39,004 nucleotides of DNA from Actinomycetes bacterium (GCA_023429565.1 JAEZDJ010000089.1:1-39004); one strand, 5' to 3'. Positions 24,792 to 33,748 are shown, counted from the stretch's first letter. Made by a program: numbers and translations. Notes: generated by a model from the sequence alone, not told the origin.

Positions 24792-25175
24792 ATGATGCAA
24801 GAGCACATGGATCGACCAAAACCCCGCAAGCGTACACGCACCTTTTCCGGTGCGTGCATCCAGCCCCCTCTCTCCCTCCGCCAATCAGCACAGTCTCCCT
24901 CGCTTCATTTGCCAGGCGTCCCTTTGGCAGACAATCCCTATGCAAGACTTACCAACACCATCTATGTTGGCGAACGACGTGCTATCTTTCGAAAGAAAAA
25001 GACGTCTCGGCGCAACGCCGTGGCACTCTACGCCCTCGGTATCCTCTGTGCCCTCATGACGGTTGCCCTCATCGCGTTTTTCGTTGGGAAGGATGCCGGC
25101 ATCGCCGAAGCGGGAACCACCCCCGATTCGGCACAGCCCGCCGAGACGCAGCAGCACGATCAAACGACGGGATGA
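24792..25175 (+). CDS. Small single-span membrane protein of unknown function
   Basis: A 127-residue protein: a basic, Pro- and Ser-rich cytoplasmic N-terminus of about 75 residues, one hydrophobic helix (ALYALGILCALMTVALIAFFV, about 79-99) and a short outer tail rich in Thr, Gln and Ala. The ATG at 24792 has GAGG 6 nt upstream and a TATACT -10 box about 45 nt upstream. I do not recognise the family. It lies alone between reductases 1 and 2 on their strand, so a role as a membrane partner or assembly factor of a reductase is possible. The weak points are its low-complexity N-terminus and the lack of coupling to neighbours. Confidence 0.6.
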   Translation: MMQEHMDRPKPRKRTRTFSGACIQPPLSLRQSAQSPSLHLPGVPLADNPYARLTNTIYVGERRAIFRKKKTSRRNAVALYALGILCALMTVALIAFFVGKDAGIAEAGTTPDSAQPAETQQHDQTTG

Positions 25176-25261
25176 ATCGACGACTTCCCCACCAATCGCC
25201 CCTCGCTCATCAGGATGGCCCATCCTCGCAAACACGGGCATCCGTCCTCCGTTTCACGTGC

Positions 25262-25315
25262 TCACCTGTTTCCGGGTATTTGCCTCACCGAGCCCTTTAC
25301 GGGGATAAATACCCG
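25262..25315. promoter_or_regulatory. Operator-like dyads upstream of reductase 2
   Basis: TCACC-TGTTTCC-GGGTA at 25262-25278 follows the 17-bp dyad shared with other reductase promoters (right arm diverged). Overlapping it is a longer inverted repeat, CGGGTATTT (25273-25281) with AAATACCCG (25307-25315), whose right arm runs into a GATAAAT possible -10 region. A further 15-bp palindrome AGGATGG-C-CCATCCT lies at 25212-25226. These lie 74-177 nt before the reductase start, where a regulator could act. Confidence 0.45.
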
Positions 25316-25388
25316 CAATCGCGCGATGACCCCCCTTCCGAAGCCCCCTATGGTTGGTTCGTCCTGATGAACGACAAAGGGAGGAATC

Positions 25389-27098
25389 ATGGGAGGAACA
25401 ACCATATCTCGACGCAGCTTTCTGACAGGCATGGGAGCCGCAGGTGCGCTCGCCGCCACCGGAGCGCTCGCCGGATGCGCCCCCCGCTCACAAGCGGAGA
25501 GCACCCAGGCGCAAAGCACGGAAACGGCGCAGTCGTGGCGCGACAAACCTGAGCCAATCACCGATCTGGCGGAAACGTTGGAGGCAGACCTGGTGATTGT
25601 AGGGGCCGGCAACGGAGGCCTCGTCGCAGCAACGACAGCTGCCCAGAACGGGGCCAAGGTCATCGTGCTCGAAAAGGGAGGGAACATCGCTTCTGCCCGC
25701 GAAGCCATCGGAGCACTCAACGCAAGCCTCGAGCCAGACCATCATGAAGACGTTCCAACCCTGCTGAACCATGCCAACATGACCCAAGCGGGCGACGTCA
25801 ACATGCTCATGTACCAGACTTGGGCCGAAAAATCTGGCGAGATGATCGAATGGATGAAAGCAACGCTCGAACCTAAGGGGATGCTCTTCCCCTTTGAGTG
25901 GCATAAGCCAGACGATCCGCACGCCTATTACCCAGCCATGTGCTACAACCCCTGCCTGGACGAATACAATCCCGATGGGCCGAATTACGGGGCATACGTG
26001 CACCTGGAAAAGATGCGCGAGGTTTACGAGGAGCTCGGTGGGGAAATACTGTTCATGGCTCCTGCCCAGCAGCTTGTGCAGGACGACTCGGGCAAGGTGA
26101 CAGGCGTGATTGCCCAGTCCCAAGACCGAGGCTTGCTACAGGTGAACGCAGCCAAGGGCGTCATCATATGCACGGGAGGCTACGGAGCGAATCCCGAGAT
26201 GCTGGCGGACCTTTGCCCCGGAAACTCCAATTGGTGCGTTCTCAACAGCAGCGTGACCGAAGAGGGGGACGGGATTCGCATGGCTCTCTGGGCCGGGGCC
26301 GAGCTCGAGGCCGGTGGCGCCTGCATGATTTGGAACCGTGGCATCATGTCCGACGACACCGAATTCGACGGCTCCTACACGGGCGACATCTTTCTGCCGG
26401 GAAGCCAACCGTTCCTGCACGTGAATGCACGCGGCGAGCGTTTCATGAACGAAGACCAATGCTACCCCATGAGCTATGCCGCCGGGGCAAACCAACCGGG
26501 GCACTTCTCCTGGACCGTGTGGGACGGAAGCTATTGGGAAGACATCCAGCGCTTTGACACGGGCGGATGCTCACGCCTCACTCCCGCTCCGTCAGGCACG
26601 GCATTCAATGCCGACGTCTACGACTGCGAGGCGCTGAGCAAGGAGCACCTCGATTCATTCTGGCTTGAGCCACGCCTAGAGAACGGTTCTCTCAAAAAGT
26701 GCGACACCCTTGACGAACTCGCCGCGGCCATGGGCCTCAACGCCGACGAAACAGCCACGTTCAAGGCGGCCGTCGATCGCTATAACGGCCTTGCGGTTGC
26801 AGGCGAGGACACCGACTTCGGCAAACCGGCCTACCGCCTGTCCCCCGTAAACGAGCCACCCTACTATGCCGCCCGCATGGCCGGCGCGCTGCTCGTGACC
26901 ATCCACGGAGTCATCACCGACACGAACAGCCAGCCCCTGCGCAAAGACGGCAATCCCATTGAGGGATTGTATGTCTGCGGCAACGACCAGGGAGGATTTT
27001 ACCCCCACAATTATCCCAGCAACTTCACGGGCCTCAACGCCGGACGGACTGCAACCTTTGCGCGCATCGCCGCAAAACACGCCCTCGGCGTGATCTGA
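25389..27098 (+). CDS. Tat-exported flavoprotein reductase lipoprotein 2
   Basis: A 569-residue FAD-binding protein of the fumarate/urocanate reductase superfamily. It has twin-arginine motif SRRSFLTG (R8-R9) and lipobox LAGC (C30), then the FAD fold LVIVGAGNGGLVAA. The family arginine is kept in VNARGERFMNE. The C-terminal loop is GLYVCGNDQGGFYPHNYP followed by NFTGLNAGR. A His is kept in TIHGVITDTN, but the sequence around it is unlike fumarate reductase. The ATG has GGGAGG 4-5 nt upstream. It converges with regulator 2, separated by a strong terminator. Like its paralogues it must be fed by a separate electron carrier. The substrate is unknown. Confidence 0.92.
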   Translation: MGGTTISRRSFLTGMGAAGALAATGALAGCAPRSQAESTQAQSTETAQSWRDKPEPITDLAETLEADLVIVGAGNGGLVAATTAAQNGAKVIVLEKGGNIASAREAIGALNASLEPDHHEDVPTLLNHANMTQAGDVNMLMYQTWAEKSGEMIEWMKATLEPKGMLFPFEWHKPDDPHAYYPAMCYNPCLDEYNPDGPNYGAYVHLEKMREVYEELGGEILFMAPAQQLVQDDSGKVTGVIAQSQDRGLLQVNAAKGVIICTGGYGANPEMLADLCPGNSNWCVLNSSVTEEGDGIRMALWAGAELEAGGACMIWNRGIMSDDTEFDGSYTGDIFLPGSQPFLHVNARGERFMNEDQCYPMSYAAGANQPGHFSWTVWDGSYWEDIQRFDTGGCSRLTPAPSGTAFNADVYDCEALSKEHLDSFWLEPRLENGSLKKCDTLDELAAAMGLNADETATFKAAVDRYNGLAVAGEDTDFGKPAYRLSPVNEPPYYAARMAGALLVTIHGVITDTNSQPLRKDGNPIEGLYVCGNDQGGFYPHNYPSNFTGLNAGRTATFARIAAKHALGVI

Positions 27099-27120
27099 TC
27101 CATTCAACGGCACCAACCGT

Positions 27121-27153
27121 ACGGACCCGCTCCCCCGGGGGGAGCGGGTCCGT
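27121..27153. terminator. Terminator between reductase 2 and regulator 2
   Basis: A near-perfect GC-rich hairpin: ACGGACCCGCTCCC pairs with GGGAGCGGGTCCGT, at least 14 bp, around a loop of C and G. It lies midway between two convergent genes and could stop transcription from both sides. The bases after it on the plus strand are CTTCCC. Confidence 0.75.
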
Positions 27154-27186
27154 CTTCCCTCGGGCGTCTTCCCTCGCCTCCGTCAG

Positions 27187-28752
27187 TCAGCTGACAAGGT
27201 CGATGAGCTCTTGGCGAGAATGTATGCCCAGTTTCGAATACACATGCTTGGTATGGGTGGACGCGGTCTCCTTGGATATGACAAGGGCATCCCGTATGTA
27301 AGGAACGGATCGTCCCCGTGCCAGCAAACCGAAGACCTCGACTTCGCGGGGAGTCAAATCATGCTCGCGGGCAACGAGGGCTATACGCTCGGACAAGCCC
27401 TGCCCCTCCCCCTCTTGCACGACGGAATCCTCGCCATGCCCCAAAGCTGGCTGGCGAAGGCATCGGCCGTCGGGAGCGACATCGGAGAAATCGAGCGTGA
27501 AGCTCTTCTCGTCGTTCAGGACATACATGGTTCCGATCACCAGAACGGCTATCGACACGGCAGCCACCTGTTCAACCCCGACGGAGCCGGCGATCAGGGC
27601 GCCATCCACGAAGACGGACAGCAAAACCCCGAGGAAATCACCCAAGTGCACGAAAATCCACCCGAATCCGAACGCCTGAACCGCGCCGGCCTTGCCACTT
27701 GCGGCATACCGTGCAAAAAACATCTGCGTGATAAGGCAAAAGGCGAAGCGTGAAGCCAGCGAGATGGCATAGGCGACATACGCTCCGTCGGGAACCCCGC
27801 CGAGAATGAGGGCGACGAATGCGACGACCAGAACGGGGCACATCCAACGGTAGAGAAAGGATATGGAAATTCGTCGCGGGCCGACCGTGGAAGCAAAGGA
27901 AATGATTGCCATGAAAGCGATGCCTGCGATCAAGGCGACTTGAAAAGGCCACGCGTGCGTGTCCTCCGCCGTCCAGAAGGTCCCGGAGAAGCACACGAAC
28001 AGACAAGCCAGCAGTATCCCGAAGCCTCCACGTCCCATATGCCTCAGCGCAACAAGAGGGCGTTGAGGCTCCTCGCGCCCAGCTGGCACGACAGTCTCTT
28101 GCGCGCTGCGATCATTGGCCCCGCCTCCTGCCACCCCGTTCCCCCCACGCCATGACAGGGCCAGGCTCAAGCCCGAAAGGAGGGGGAAGGCCGTGACGAC
28201 GGCCAGAGCAATCCATCCGCTCATCGAAGAGACCACGAGCACGCAGATCGCAGCGATGATAGCCGATGCCGGAGCAAGGCGCTCAACCTCCTCCTGCGGC
28301 AATTGCGCATAGTATTGCCCCCACATCACCCACATGAAGCCGCTGCCGAATCCGGTGAGCACGGACCCGAAAACGAAAAGAAGGAGGGAGGAGAGGTAGC
28401 CGTCCCCCATCAGGAACAGAAACGGGGTGGAAAGGGCGGTGGCAAGGGGAGCCACCCAAAACAGCACACGGTGGTCTCCCGGTGAACCCAAGCGTCGTTC
28501 CAAGCCCACAATGAGCGCAAGCGTGACGACGGACATGAACACGGGCAGCCCACTGAAAAATATCTGGATAGCCTCGTCTCCCGGACGCGCCTCTGCCCAC
28601 AGCCTGCCAGAATATCCCTCCACGGCATTTGTGTAGAAAACGCAGAACACCCAAGCCAAAAGCAAAGCCCAGCCAAAGTGGCGGAGGGGAGGAACCCAGC
28701 CCCGCCCCCAAGCAAAGCGCTCACCCGTCTTCACCGGCATTCCATTCCCCAT
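27187..28752 (-). CDS. Membrane-bound LuxR-type regulator 2
   Basis: A 521-residue protein with about ten to twelve hydrophobic helices, from HFGWALLLAWVFCVFY near residue 25 to about residue 400. A short charged linker follows and then a C-terminal LuxR helix-turn-helix (LTPREVEVFGLLARGRSVPYI; TASTHTKHVYSKLGIHSRQELID). I chose the ATG at 28752, with AAGGA 9 nt upstream, over 28839; an ATG at 28740 is also possible. It converges with reductase 2 and lies downstream of regulator 3 on the same strand, 102 nt away, so the two regulators may share a transcript. Confidence 0.9.
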   Translation of the reverse strand: MGNGMPVKTGERFAWGRGWVPPLRHFGWALLLAWVFCVFYTNAVEGYSGRLWAEARPGDEAIQIFFSGLPVFMSVVTLALIVGLERRLGSPGDHRVLFWVAPLATALSTPFLFLMGDGYLSSLLLFVFGSVLTGFGSGFMWVMWGQYYAQLPQEEVERLAPASAIIAAICVLVVSSMSGWIALAVVTAFPLLSGLSLALSWRGGNGVAGGGANDRSAQETVVPAGREEPQRPLVALRHMGRGGFGILLACLFVCFSGTFWTAEDTHAWPFQVALIAGIAFMAIISFASTVGPRRISISFLYRWMCPVLVVAFVALILGGVPDGAYVAYAISLASRFAFCLITQMFFARYAASGKAGAVQAFGFGWIFVHLGDFLGVLLSVFVDGALIAGSVGVEQVAAVSIAVLVIGTMYVLNDEKSFTLDFSDVAPDGRCLRQPALGHGEDSVVQEGEGQGLSERIALVAREHDLTPREVEVFGLLARGRSVPYIRDALVISKETASTHTKHVYSKLGIHSRQELIDLVS

Positions 28753-28854
28753 CCCTTTCCATCCTTGCCAGAACCTACCTGCCCAAAAGGCCGTATAAAA
28801 CAGCCCACATGACGATCCCTCAGCGATCCGTGCCCCCATCCGCCAAGCGATGCC

Positions 28855-30276
28855 CTACTGCCGATAGACATCTTCCAACTTCATCATAAGCTCTTCCTGG
28901 TTGTGAACCCCGCACTTCTGATAGATGTGCTTGACGTGGGTCTTGATGGTGTTGAGAGACAGGTACATGGTGTCGGCTATGGTCTGAAGGGTGCGCCCCC
29001 GCGCAATATAGGACAACACTTCTTCTTCCCTCGAGGAAAGCTCGCAGGCAACGGCAAGACTGCGGCACCCTTGCTCGATGGCCTCCACCAGAATATTTTC
29101 GGGAGTCTCGATCTCAAGAGGAACCCGAGCCACGAAGATACGGTAGGCGCTGTTGGGCAGAAACACGAACACCGAGACGATCACCGCATAGGTGATGCCC
29201 AAAGTCACCGCCGCCGTGTAGGGCGGAGCAATGGAGCTGAAACCGAAACCGAGCAGTGCGCCAAGGATGAGACCACATGCGTTAGCGAGCGATCCAAGCG
29301 CGAAAATCCAAGACGGAGACACGTCGGTGGTGAAAATGATAGAACCCATCTCGTAGTACATCATTGACACAAACAGGTAGTATCCCGCAAACACAAAGAC
29401 GGGCGCCACATCGCCGACGCCTATCGGGAGGACCATCAGGGAGACGAGCGAAAGCGTGAAAAACACCATAATGATAAAGGGGACGAGTGTCGTGCCGCGG
29501 CGGTCGGCAAAAACCTCAAGGGCGCAGGCGGCCGAAAAAACGACCAGAGTCAGAGCCATCGTCACGCCCATATCGTCAACGAAGGACGAGCTCGACGAAG
29601 ATGAGACCGTCTTCAGGAAATTCAAAGGGACAGAGATGATGAAAAAGAACACGAGCGTTGCAAACAGCAGCCGAGAGCGCGTGAATTTTTTAGCCGGCCT
29701 TTTCTGAACAAGCTGCCCTTTTGCACCTCGGCGATAGCGGGCATAAGCAAAACCCGAGGCGGCAGGAAGCCCCGCAACGAGAACGGCAGACACCGCCGGA
29801 GGCGTCACGAGCACGATCAGGTAGAGAGCGCAACTGGCCCCCATGGCAACAAGCGTCACATACTTTCGCGAGGATGCAGAGGGAACAGTGCGGTAGCCCT
29901 GGGCCCACATCACCATCATTCCCATGTTCGAAACCGATGCCGCAAGGCTTCCCCCATGCGCCAGGAGTTCGCTGTCCGCCATCAACCCATAGTTGAGAAC
30001 CGCAGTGCCTGCCACCGCCATCGCTGCGACGGCGATCAGAAAACTCCTCTTCTGCACCGCTTTGTCGATTGAAGCGCTGAGCGCCATAATCACACCCAGA
30101 ATTCCCAAAGTCACGACATTGCTGAGCAGCCAGATGCCGTCGAAGCCAGAAGGTGAAGATCGCGTGACGGCAGGCACGAAAAACGAGGCATGAGTCCATG
30201 CGAGGAAGCAGGCAAGCCCGACAACCATGAGAACGGGAACTTGCTCCCCGTCCCGACCTTCCCCATCCAGCTTCAT
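28855..30276 (-). CDS. Membrane-bound LuxR-type regulator 3
   Basis: A 473-residue protein, the shortest of the five. About ten to twelve hydrophobic helices fill residues 15-390, including a TVSSSSSSSFVDD loop near the middle. The C-terminal helix-turn-helix is LSSREEEVLSYIARGRTLQTI and LNTIKTHVKHIYQKCGVHNQEEL. There is almost no linker between membrane part and DNA-binding domain. The ATG at 30276 has GGGGAGG 5 nt upstream. It is divergent from reductase 3, and a perfect TCACC-N7-GGTGA dyad lies 33 nt before its start, which suggests self-regulation together with control of the reductase. Confidence 0.9.
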   Translation of the reverse strand: MKLDGEGRDGEQVPVLMVVGLACFLAWTHASFFVPAVTRSSPSGFDGIWLLSNVVTLGILGVIMALSASIDKAVQKRSFLIAVAAMAVAGTAVLNYGLMADSELLAHGGSLAASVSNMGMMVMWAQGYRTVPSASSRKYVTLVAMGASCALYLIVLVTPPAVSAVLVAGLPAASGFAYARYRRGAKGQLVQKRPAKKFTRSRLLFATLVFFFIISVPLNFLKTVSSSSSSSFVDDMGVTMALTLVVFSAACALEVFADRRGTTLVPFIIMVFFTLSLVSLMVLPIGVGDVAPVFVFAGYYLFVSMMYYEMGSIIFTTDVSPSWIFALGSLANACGLILGALLGFGFSSIAPPYTAAVTLGITYAVIVSVFVFLPNSAYRIFVARVPLEIETPENILVEAIEQGCRSLAVACELSSREEEVLSYIARGRTLQTIADTMYLSLNTIKTHVKHIYQKCGVHNQEELMMKLEDVYRQ

Positions 30277-30308
30277 CTCTGCCTCCCCTTGGCCTGCTCA
30301 AAAAGCAC

Positions 30309-30325
30309 TCACCTGTTTGAGGTGA
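30309..30325. promoter_or_regulatory. Operator dyad between regulator 3 and reductase 3
   Basis: TCACC-TGTTTGA-GGTGA, perfectly symmetric in its arms and the best copy of the motif in the window. A further half-site AGGTGAT follows at about 30350. On the plus strand a TATAAC -10 box (30399-30404) lacks a good -35, as expected for an activator-dependent promoter. An inverted repeat CGGCAACC/GGTTGCCG (30404-30411 and 30440-30447) lies in the reductase leader. Confidence 0.5.
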
Positions 30326-30479
30326 TGCTTTCAGCAAACCCTGGTCCCGAAAGGTGATCAGCGATCCAACCCGAACACCTACCTTAGTCGTCGGTCATTA
30401 TAACGGCAACCGGACGTTTACCAAAGAGTCACAAAAAATGGTTGCCGGAAGGCCAGGGAGACAATCGGGGAGTCAAGGA

Positions 30480-32063
30480 ATGAAGGGAGTCGTCATGAAG
30501 GAAATCGTATCACTCGACCGTAGGAGTTTCTTGAAGGCGGCGGCATTTGCCACCGCCTCAGCCGCGGCCATGGGCGGATTGGCCGCCTGCAGCCCCTCCG
30601 GGGCAGCGCCGGAAGCAGCAAAGTCGGAAGGATCGCAGGTTCCCACCGACATCAAGCAGACGTACGACACGGACATCTGCATCATCGGGGCAGGGTCCTC
30701 TGGGCTGGCAGCCGCAGTCCAAGCCGGCCTCAACGGCAAGAAAATCCTGGTTCTCGAGGCAACGGGTGCAACCGGAGGCGGCGCCGTCGGGATTGAGGGC
30801 GTCTTTGGAGTGGGTTCGAAGCTGCAAGCCGAGCGAGGCATCGAAGTCCACACGGGCAACGTGATGCACGACGAGCTGAAAGCATCCCAGTATCGCGCGA
30901 ATGGCCCGGCCTACCGCGACATGATCACCGCCTCAGGTCCCAATGTGGACTGGCTTGTCGAACAAGGCGTGGAGTTCGAGAACGTCTCCGAATACGGCGA
31001 AATCGGCGTGAATTCAACGTTCCAGGCCTTCCATTGGTTCAAGGGCGGCCGAGGCAAGACGGGATACGTTCCGCCCATGACCGCCAAGGCCGAAGAAGTC
31101 GGAGCGGAGTTCCTGTTCAATACAACCGGTGAGTCCCTCATCGTTGAAGACGGCGTGGTCAAGGGCGTCTACGCATCAAACGACGAAGGACACATCCAAG
31201 TCAATGCCGGCGCAGTCATTCTTGCAGACGGAGGGTTCTCCGCCAACGACGACCTCCTTGTCGAGCGTGGGTTCGATCCCGAGCAGATCGTGCTCATCGG
31301 CATGCCGACGTCGCTTGGAGACGGCCTGCAGATGGCCATGAGGGATGCGGGCGCAAAAGACACCATGGCGGAATCCGCCTTTGCCATGACAAACACGGTG
31401 GGCACCCTCGACCCCATGGGCAGCCTTGCGTTCGTCATCTGTTTCGGCGGTCCCTTCCTCTGGGTCAACGAGCAGGCGGAGCGTTTTGTGGGAGAGGACC
31501 TGGCTTCAGAAAACATGGAGATCCAGTGTCAGCCCACGCTCAACTTCGAGAACACCTATATGGTTTTCGATCAGGCTATCTTTGATTCGGTGACCGCAGG
31601 TGACGCCGAATTGGCATCGGTATGGGAAGAGCAAGTGTCCGACAACACCAACAAGGACATCTTCAAGGCCGACAAGCTCGAAGACCTTCCCGGAAACCTC
31701 GGGTTGGACGAGGCGACGTTCATGGAAACAGTCAATCGCTACAATGAGCTGTGCGATCAAGGCGACGATCGGGATTTCGGCAAGGATCCCGCCCAGATGA
31801 AGAAGATCGCAACGGGACCGTTCTATCTTTGCCGATTCCACTACGCCCTGCTTGTCACGTTTGGCGGAGTGCTCTCCAACCGCAAGTTTGAGGTGCTCGA
31901 CAATGACAAGAATCCCATTCCGGGGCTCTACGCTGCAGGCGTCAACAGCGGCTACAACCTCTGGCGCAACGTCTACACCATCAATGTCGGCGGAGGGGCC
32001 AACGCCAACAACATCAATTCAGGACGCGGATCGGCGAACTCGGCCACTGACTATCTGAGCTAA
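30480..32063 (+). CDS. Tat-exported flavoprotein reductase lipoprotein 3
   Basis: A 527-residue FAD-binding protein of the fumarate/urocanate reductase superfamily. It has twin-arginine motif DRRSFLKA (R14-R15) and lipobox LAAC (C37). The FAD fold is ICIIGAGSSGLAAA. The family arginine lies in VNEQAERFVGED. The C-terminal loop differs from the other four: GLYAAGVNSGYNLWRNVYTIN followed by a GGGANANN stretch, with no Tyr-Pro pair. The strand before it reads LLVTFGGVLSNR, without the His of fumarate reductases. Two starts are possible: 30480 (GGGGAG 7 nt upstream) and 30495 (GGGAG 5 nt upstream). It is divergent from regulator 3 and convergent with regulator 4. Confidence 0.92.
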   Translation: MKGVVMKEIVSLDRRSFLKAAAFATASAAAMGGLAACSPSGAAPEAAKSEGSQVPTDIKQTYDTDICIIGAGSSGLAAAVQAGLNGKKILVLEATGATGGGAVGIEGVFGVGSKLQAERGIEVHTGNVMHDELKASQYRANGPAYRDMITASGPNVDWLVEQGVEFENVSEYGEIGVNSTFQAFHWFKGGRGKTGYVPPMTAKAEEVGAEFLFNTTGESLIVEDGVVKGVYASNDEGHIQVNAGAVILADGGFSANDDLLVERGFDPEQIVLIGMPTSLGDGLQMAMRDAGAKDTMAESAFAMTNTVGTLDPMGSLAFVICFGGPFLWVNEQAERFVGEDLASENMEIQCQPTLNFENTYMVFDQAIFDSVTAGDAELASVWEEQVSDNTNKDIFKADKLEDLPGNLGLDEATFMETVNRYNELCDQGDDRDFGKDPAQMKKIATGPFYLCRFHYALLVTFGGVLSNRKFEVLDNDKNPIPGLYAAGVNSGYNLWRNVYTINVGGGANANNINSGRGSANSATDYLS

Positions 32064-32098
32064 CCGCCGCCGAGAAAGATCACACGCCGCCGCTCAAT

Positions 32099-32134
32099 CA
32101 GCCTGCCGCAGGGAAGCTTCCCTGCGGCAGGCTG
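32099..32134. terminator. 36-bp perfect palindrome, bidirectional terminator
   Basis: A perfect palindrome with 18-nt arms starting CAGCCTGCCGCAGGGAAG and no spacer, midway between the convergent reductase 3 and regulator 4 genes. As RNA it forms one long GC-rich hairpin from either strand. Neither side has a long U-run. Confidence 0.7.
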
Positions 32135-32176
32135 CCTGTTCCAGCGCAGCTTCCCCTCCGCCGAGAGGCACATCCG

Positions 32177-33748
32177 TCAAAGGGAAAGCTGCGCCTCGAA
32201 CAAATCGATGAGCTCCTGCTTCGAATGAACGTCGAGCTTGGCATAGGCATTCTTCGCATGGGTCCTCACGGTGTTCTCCGTCACAAAAAGCTGATCCGCG
32301 ATATGAGCCTTGCTGCGCCCCTGCGCGATGAGCAACGCTATCTGCATCTCCCTCTCCGAAAGCCCGTAGCAAGCTCTCAGCGCTTCCGCAGCTTGCTCAA
32401 ACTTCTCATGAGACGGAGGGGCGTAAGACTTCAGCGCCTCTTCAGAGACGAAGCCGTCCCCCACATGCGGCCTGAATTGAGACTCCGAGGACGCGGCCGA
32501 CGTCGGGAGCGGACCGCCTTTCCCCTCCACCGTCTCGCATGGCTCGTCAAACAATGCGCGAACGCGGGGGATGCCGTCAGAAAGCAAAAACGCCATGCTC
32601 ACTGCGAGCGCAAACATGACAACGCCCACAATGGTGGTGACGGCTGGAGAAACCGCGCCAACCGCAATGATCAACACGCGACCGATATTGCGGGAAAAAA
32701 TGCGCGTGGCCCACGCAAACCCATAGACTGCATAGGGATGCACGGTCGTATGGCGGCTCACGTCCTGCATGGTCACCCAGAGCACCCCCAGCATGAAGGT
32801 GTCGGCGATGTTGACCGTTGCGATGGCCAGCCCAGTCAGAGTCCCGGGAAACGCCGAAAGGATGAGCATGCCGCCTGCCGCGACAAATATCTCGATGCGC
32901 CAGAGAAACGAAAAGCTCAGACGCTTGCAGCGCAGAACCGCCCACCAGACGACGAACAGGCTCAGCGCGATGACGCCCACCTGATGGACAACGCGCAGCA
33001 ACGGATCAAAGACAACCGGCTCACCTGCAGGAAACCCTCGAGACAGGCCAAGCGCGAGACCAAACACCGCAATGCCGCCAAATATAAAAAGTATCGTGGA
33101 ACGGGGCTCCTCATCGTAGACGGGGAGCGGAGCGACCTGCGAACCAACGTCAACGCGCATGGCACGCTGATAGCAGAGCAGGGCGACGGGCGGCATGAAA
33201 AGGCTCACCGTATAGCCCAGCATCTCAGGAAGGAAGCCCACCACCAGGCCGCCTAACGATCCCAGCGCCAACGAGAGGAACCCAAACAGGACCGCCTGGT
33301 GCATGTTCAATCGAACATAGGCGACCGTCCACATAGCCCCGCCGAGCGCGCCGCCCATGCCGGCCACGATGCAGGCAGTGAAAAGGACCCCGTCAAGGCC
33401 CATCTCCTTTCCCGCCATGACCGCAAGAGTCGAAAACGTCATGAGGGCAAACCCCGCCCATGCCACGCTTCTTTGTCCACGCCTTGAGAACGGCCTTCTC
33501 CACGCGGCGAACGCGCCGACCAACATGACGGCGCCATACGCAAAGTTGCTGACTATCGTGAACACGCCATCGTCGCTCTGCGTGTACGAGCCGAACAGGA
33601 TACATTGCAGCCATACGCGCGTCGCGGCAAGTCCCAGAAAACAGTTCAAGAGCCCTCCGCGAGACAAGGCGGCAAAACATGAGAACGGATTCCGGGCATC
33701 GGATGACGGAGGCTCGATATGTCCTGTTTCCGATAAAGCAGAGGACAT
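32177..33748 (-). CDS. Membrane-bound LuxR-type regulator 4
   Basis: A 523-residue protein with about ten to twelve hydrophobic helices (residues about 30-400). A linker of some 60 residues (VEGKGGPLPTSAASSESQF) follows, then a C-terminal helix-turn-helix (LSEREMQIALLIAQGRSKAHI; ENTVRTHAKNAYAKLDVHSKQELID). The ATG at 33748 has GAGG 7 nt upstream. A TATACT -10 box lies on the minus strand at about 33805-33810, with an operator-like dyad centred about 50 bases upstream of the implied start, a position typical for an activator. It is divergent from reductase 4 and convergent with reductase 3. Confidence 0.9.
   Translation of the reverse strand: MSSALSETGHIEPPSSDARNPFSCFAALSRGGLLNCFLGLAATRVWLQCILFGSYTQSDDGVFTIVSNFAYGAVMLVGAFAAWRRPFSRRGQRSVAWAGFALMTFSTLAVMAGKEMGLDGVLFTACIVAGMGGALGGAMWTVAYVRLNMHQAVLFGFLSLALGSLGGLVVGFLPEMLGYTVSLFMPPVALLCYQRAMRVDVGSQVAPLPVYDEEPRSTILFIFGGIAVFGLALGLSRGFPAGEPVVFDPLLRVVHQVGVIALSLFVVWWAVLRCKRLSFSFLWRIEIFVAAGGMLILSAFPGTLTGLAIATVNIADTFMLGVLWVTMQDVSRHTTVHPYAVYGFAWATRIFSRNIGRVLIIAVGAVSPAVTTIVGVVMFALAVSMAFLLSDGIPRVRALFDEPCETVEGKGGPLPTSAASSESQFRPHVGDGFVSEEALKSYAPPSHEKFEQAAEALRACYGLSEREMQIALLIAQGRSKAHIADQLFVTENTVRTHAKNAYAKLDVHSKQELIDLFEAQLSL

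Noticed and set aside
24455..25552. 365-codon plus-strand frame spanning the region between reductases 1 and 2
   Set aside because: Pro/Arg/His-rich low-complexity translation, overlaps terminators, a better small gene and the start of reductase 2.
32225..33256. 343-codon plus-strand frame opposite regulator 4
   Set aside because: Very rich in His and Arg, no ribosome site, entirely opposite a recognised membrane protein gene.
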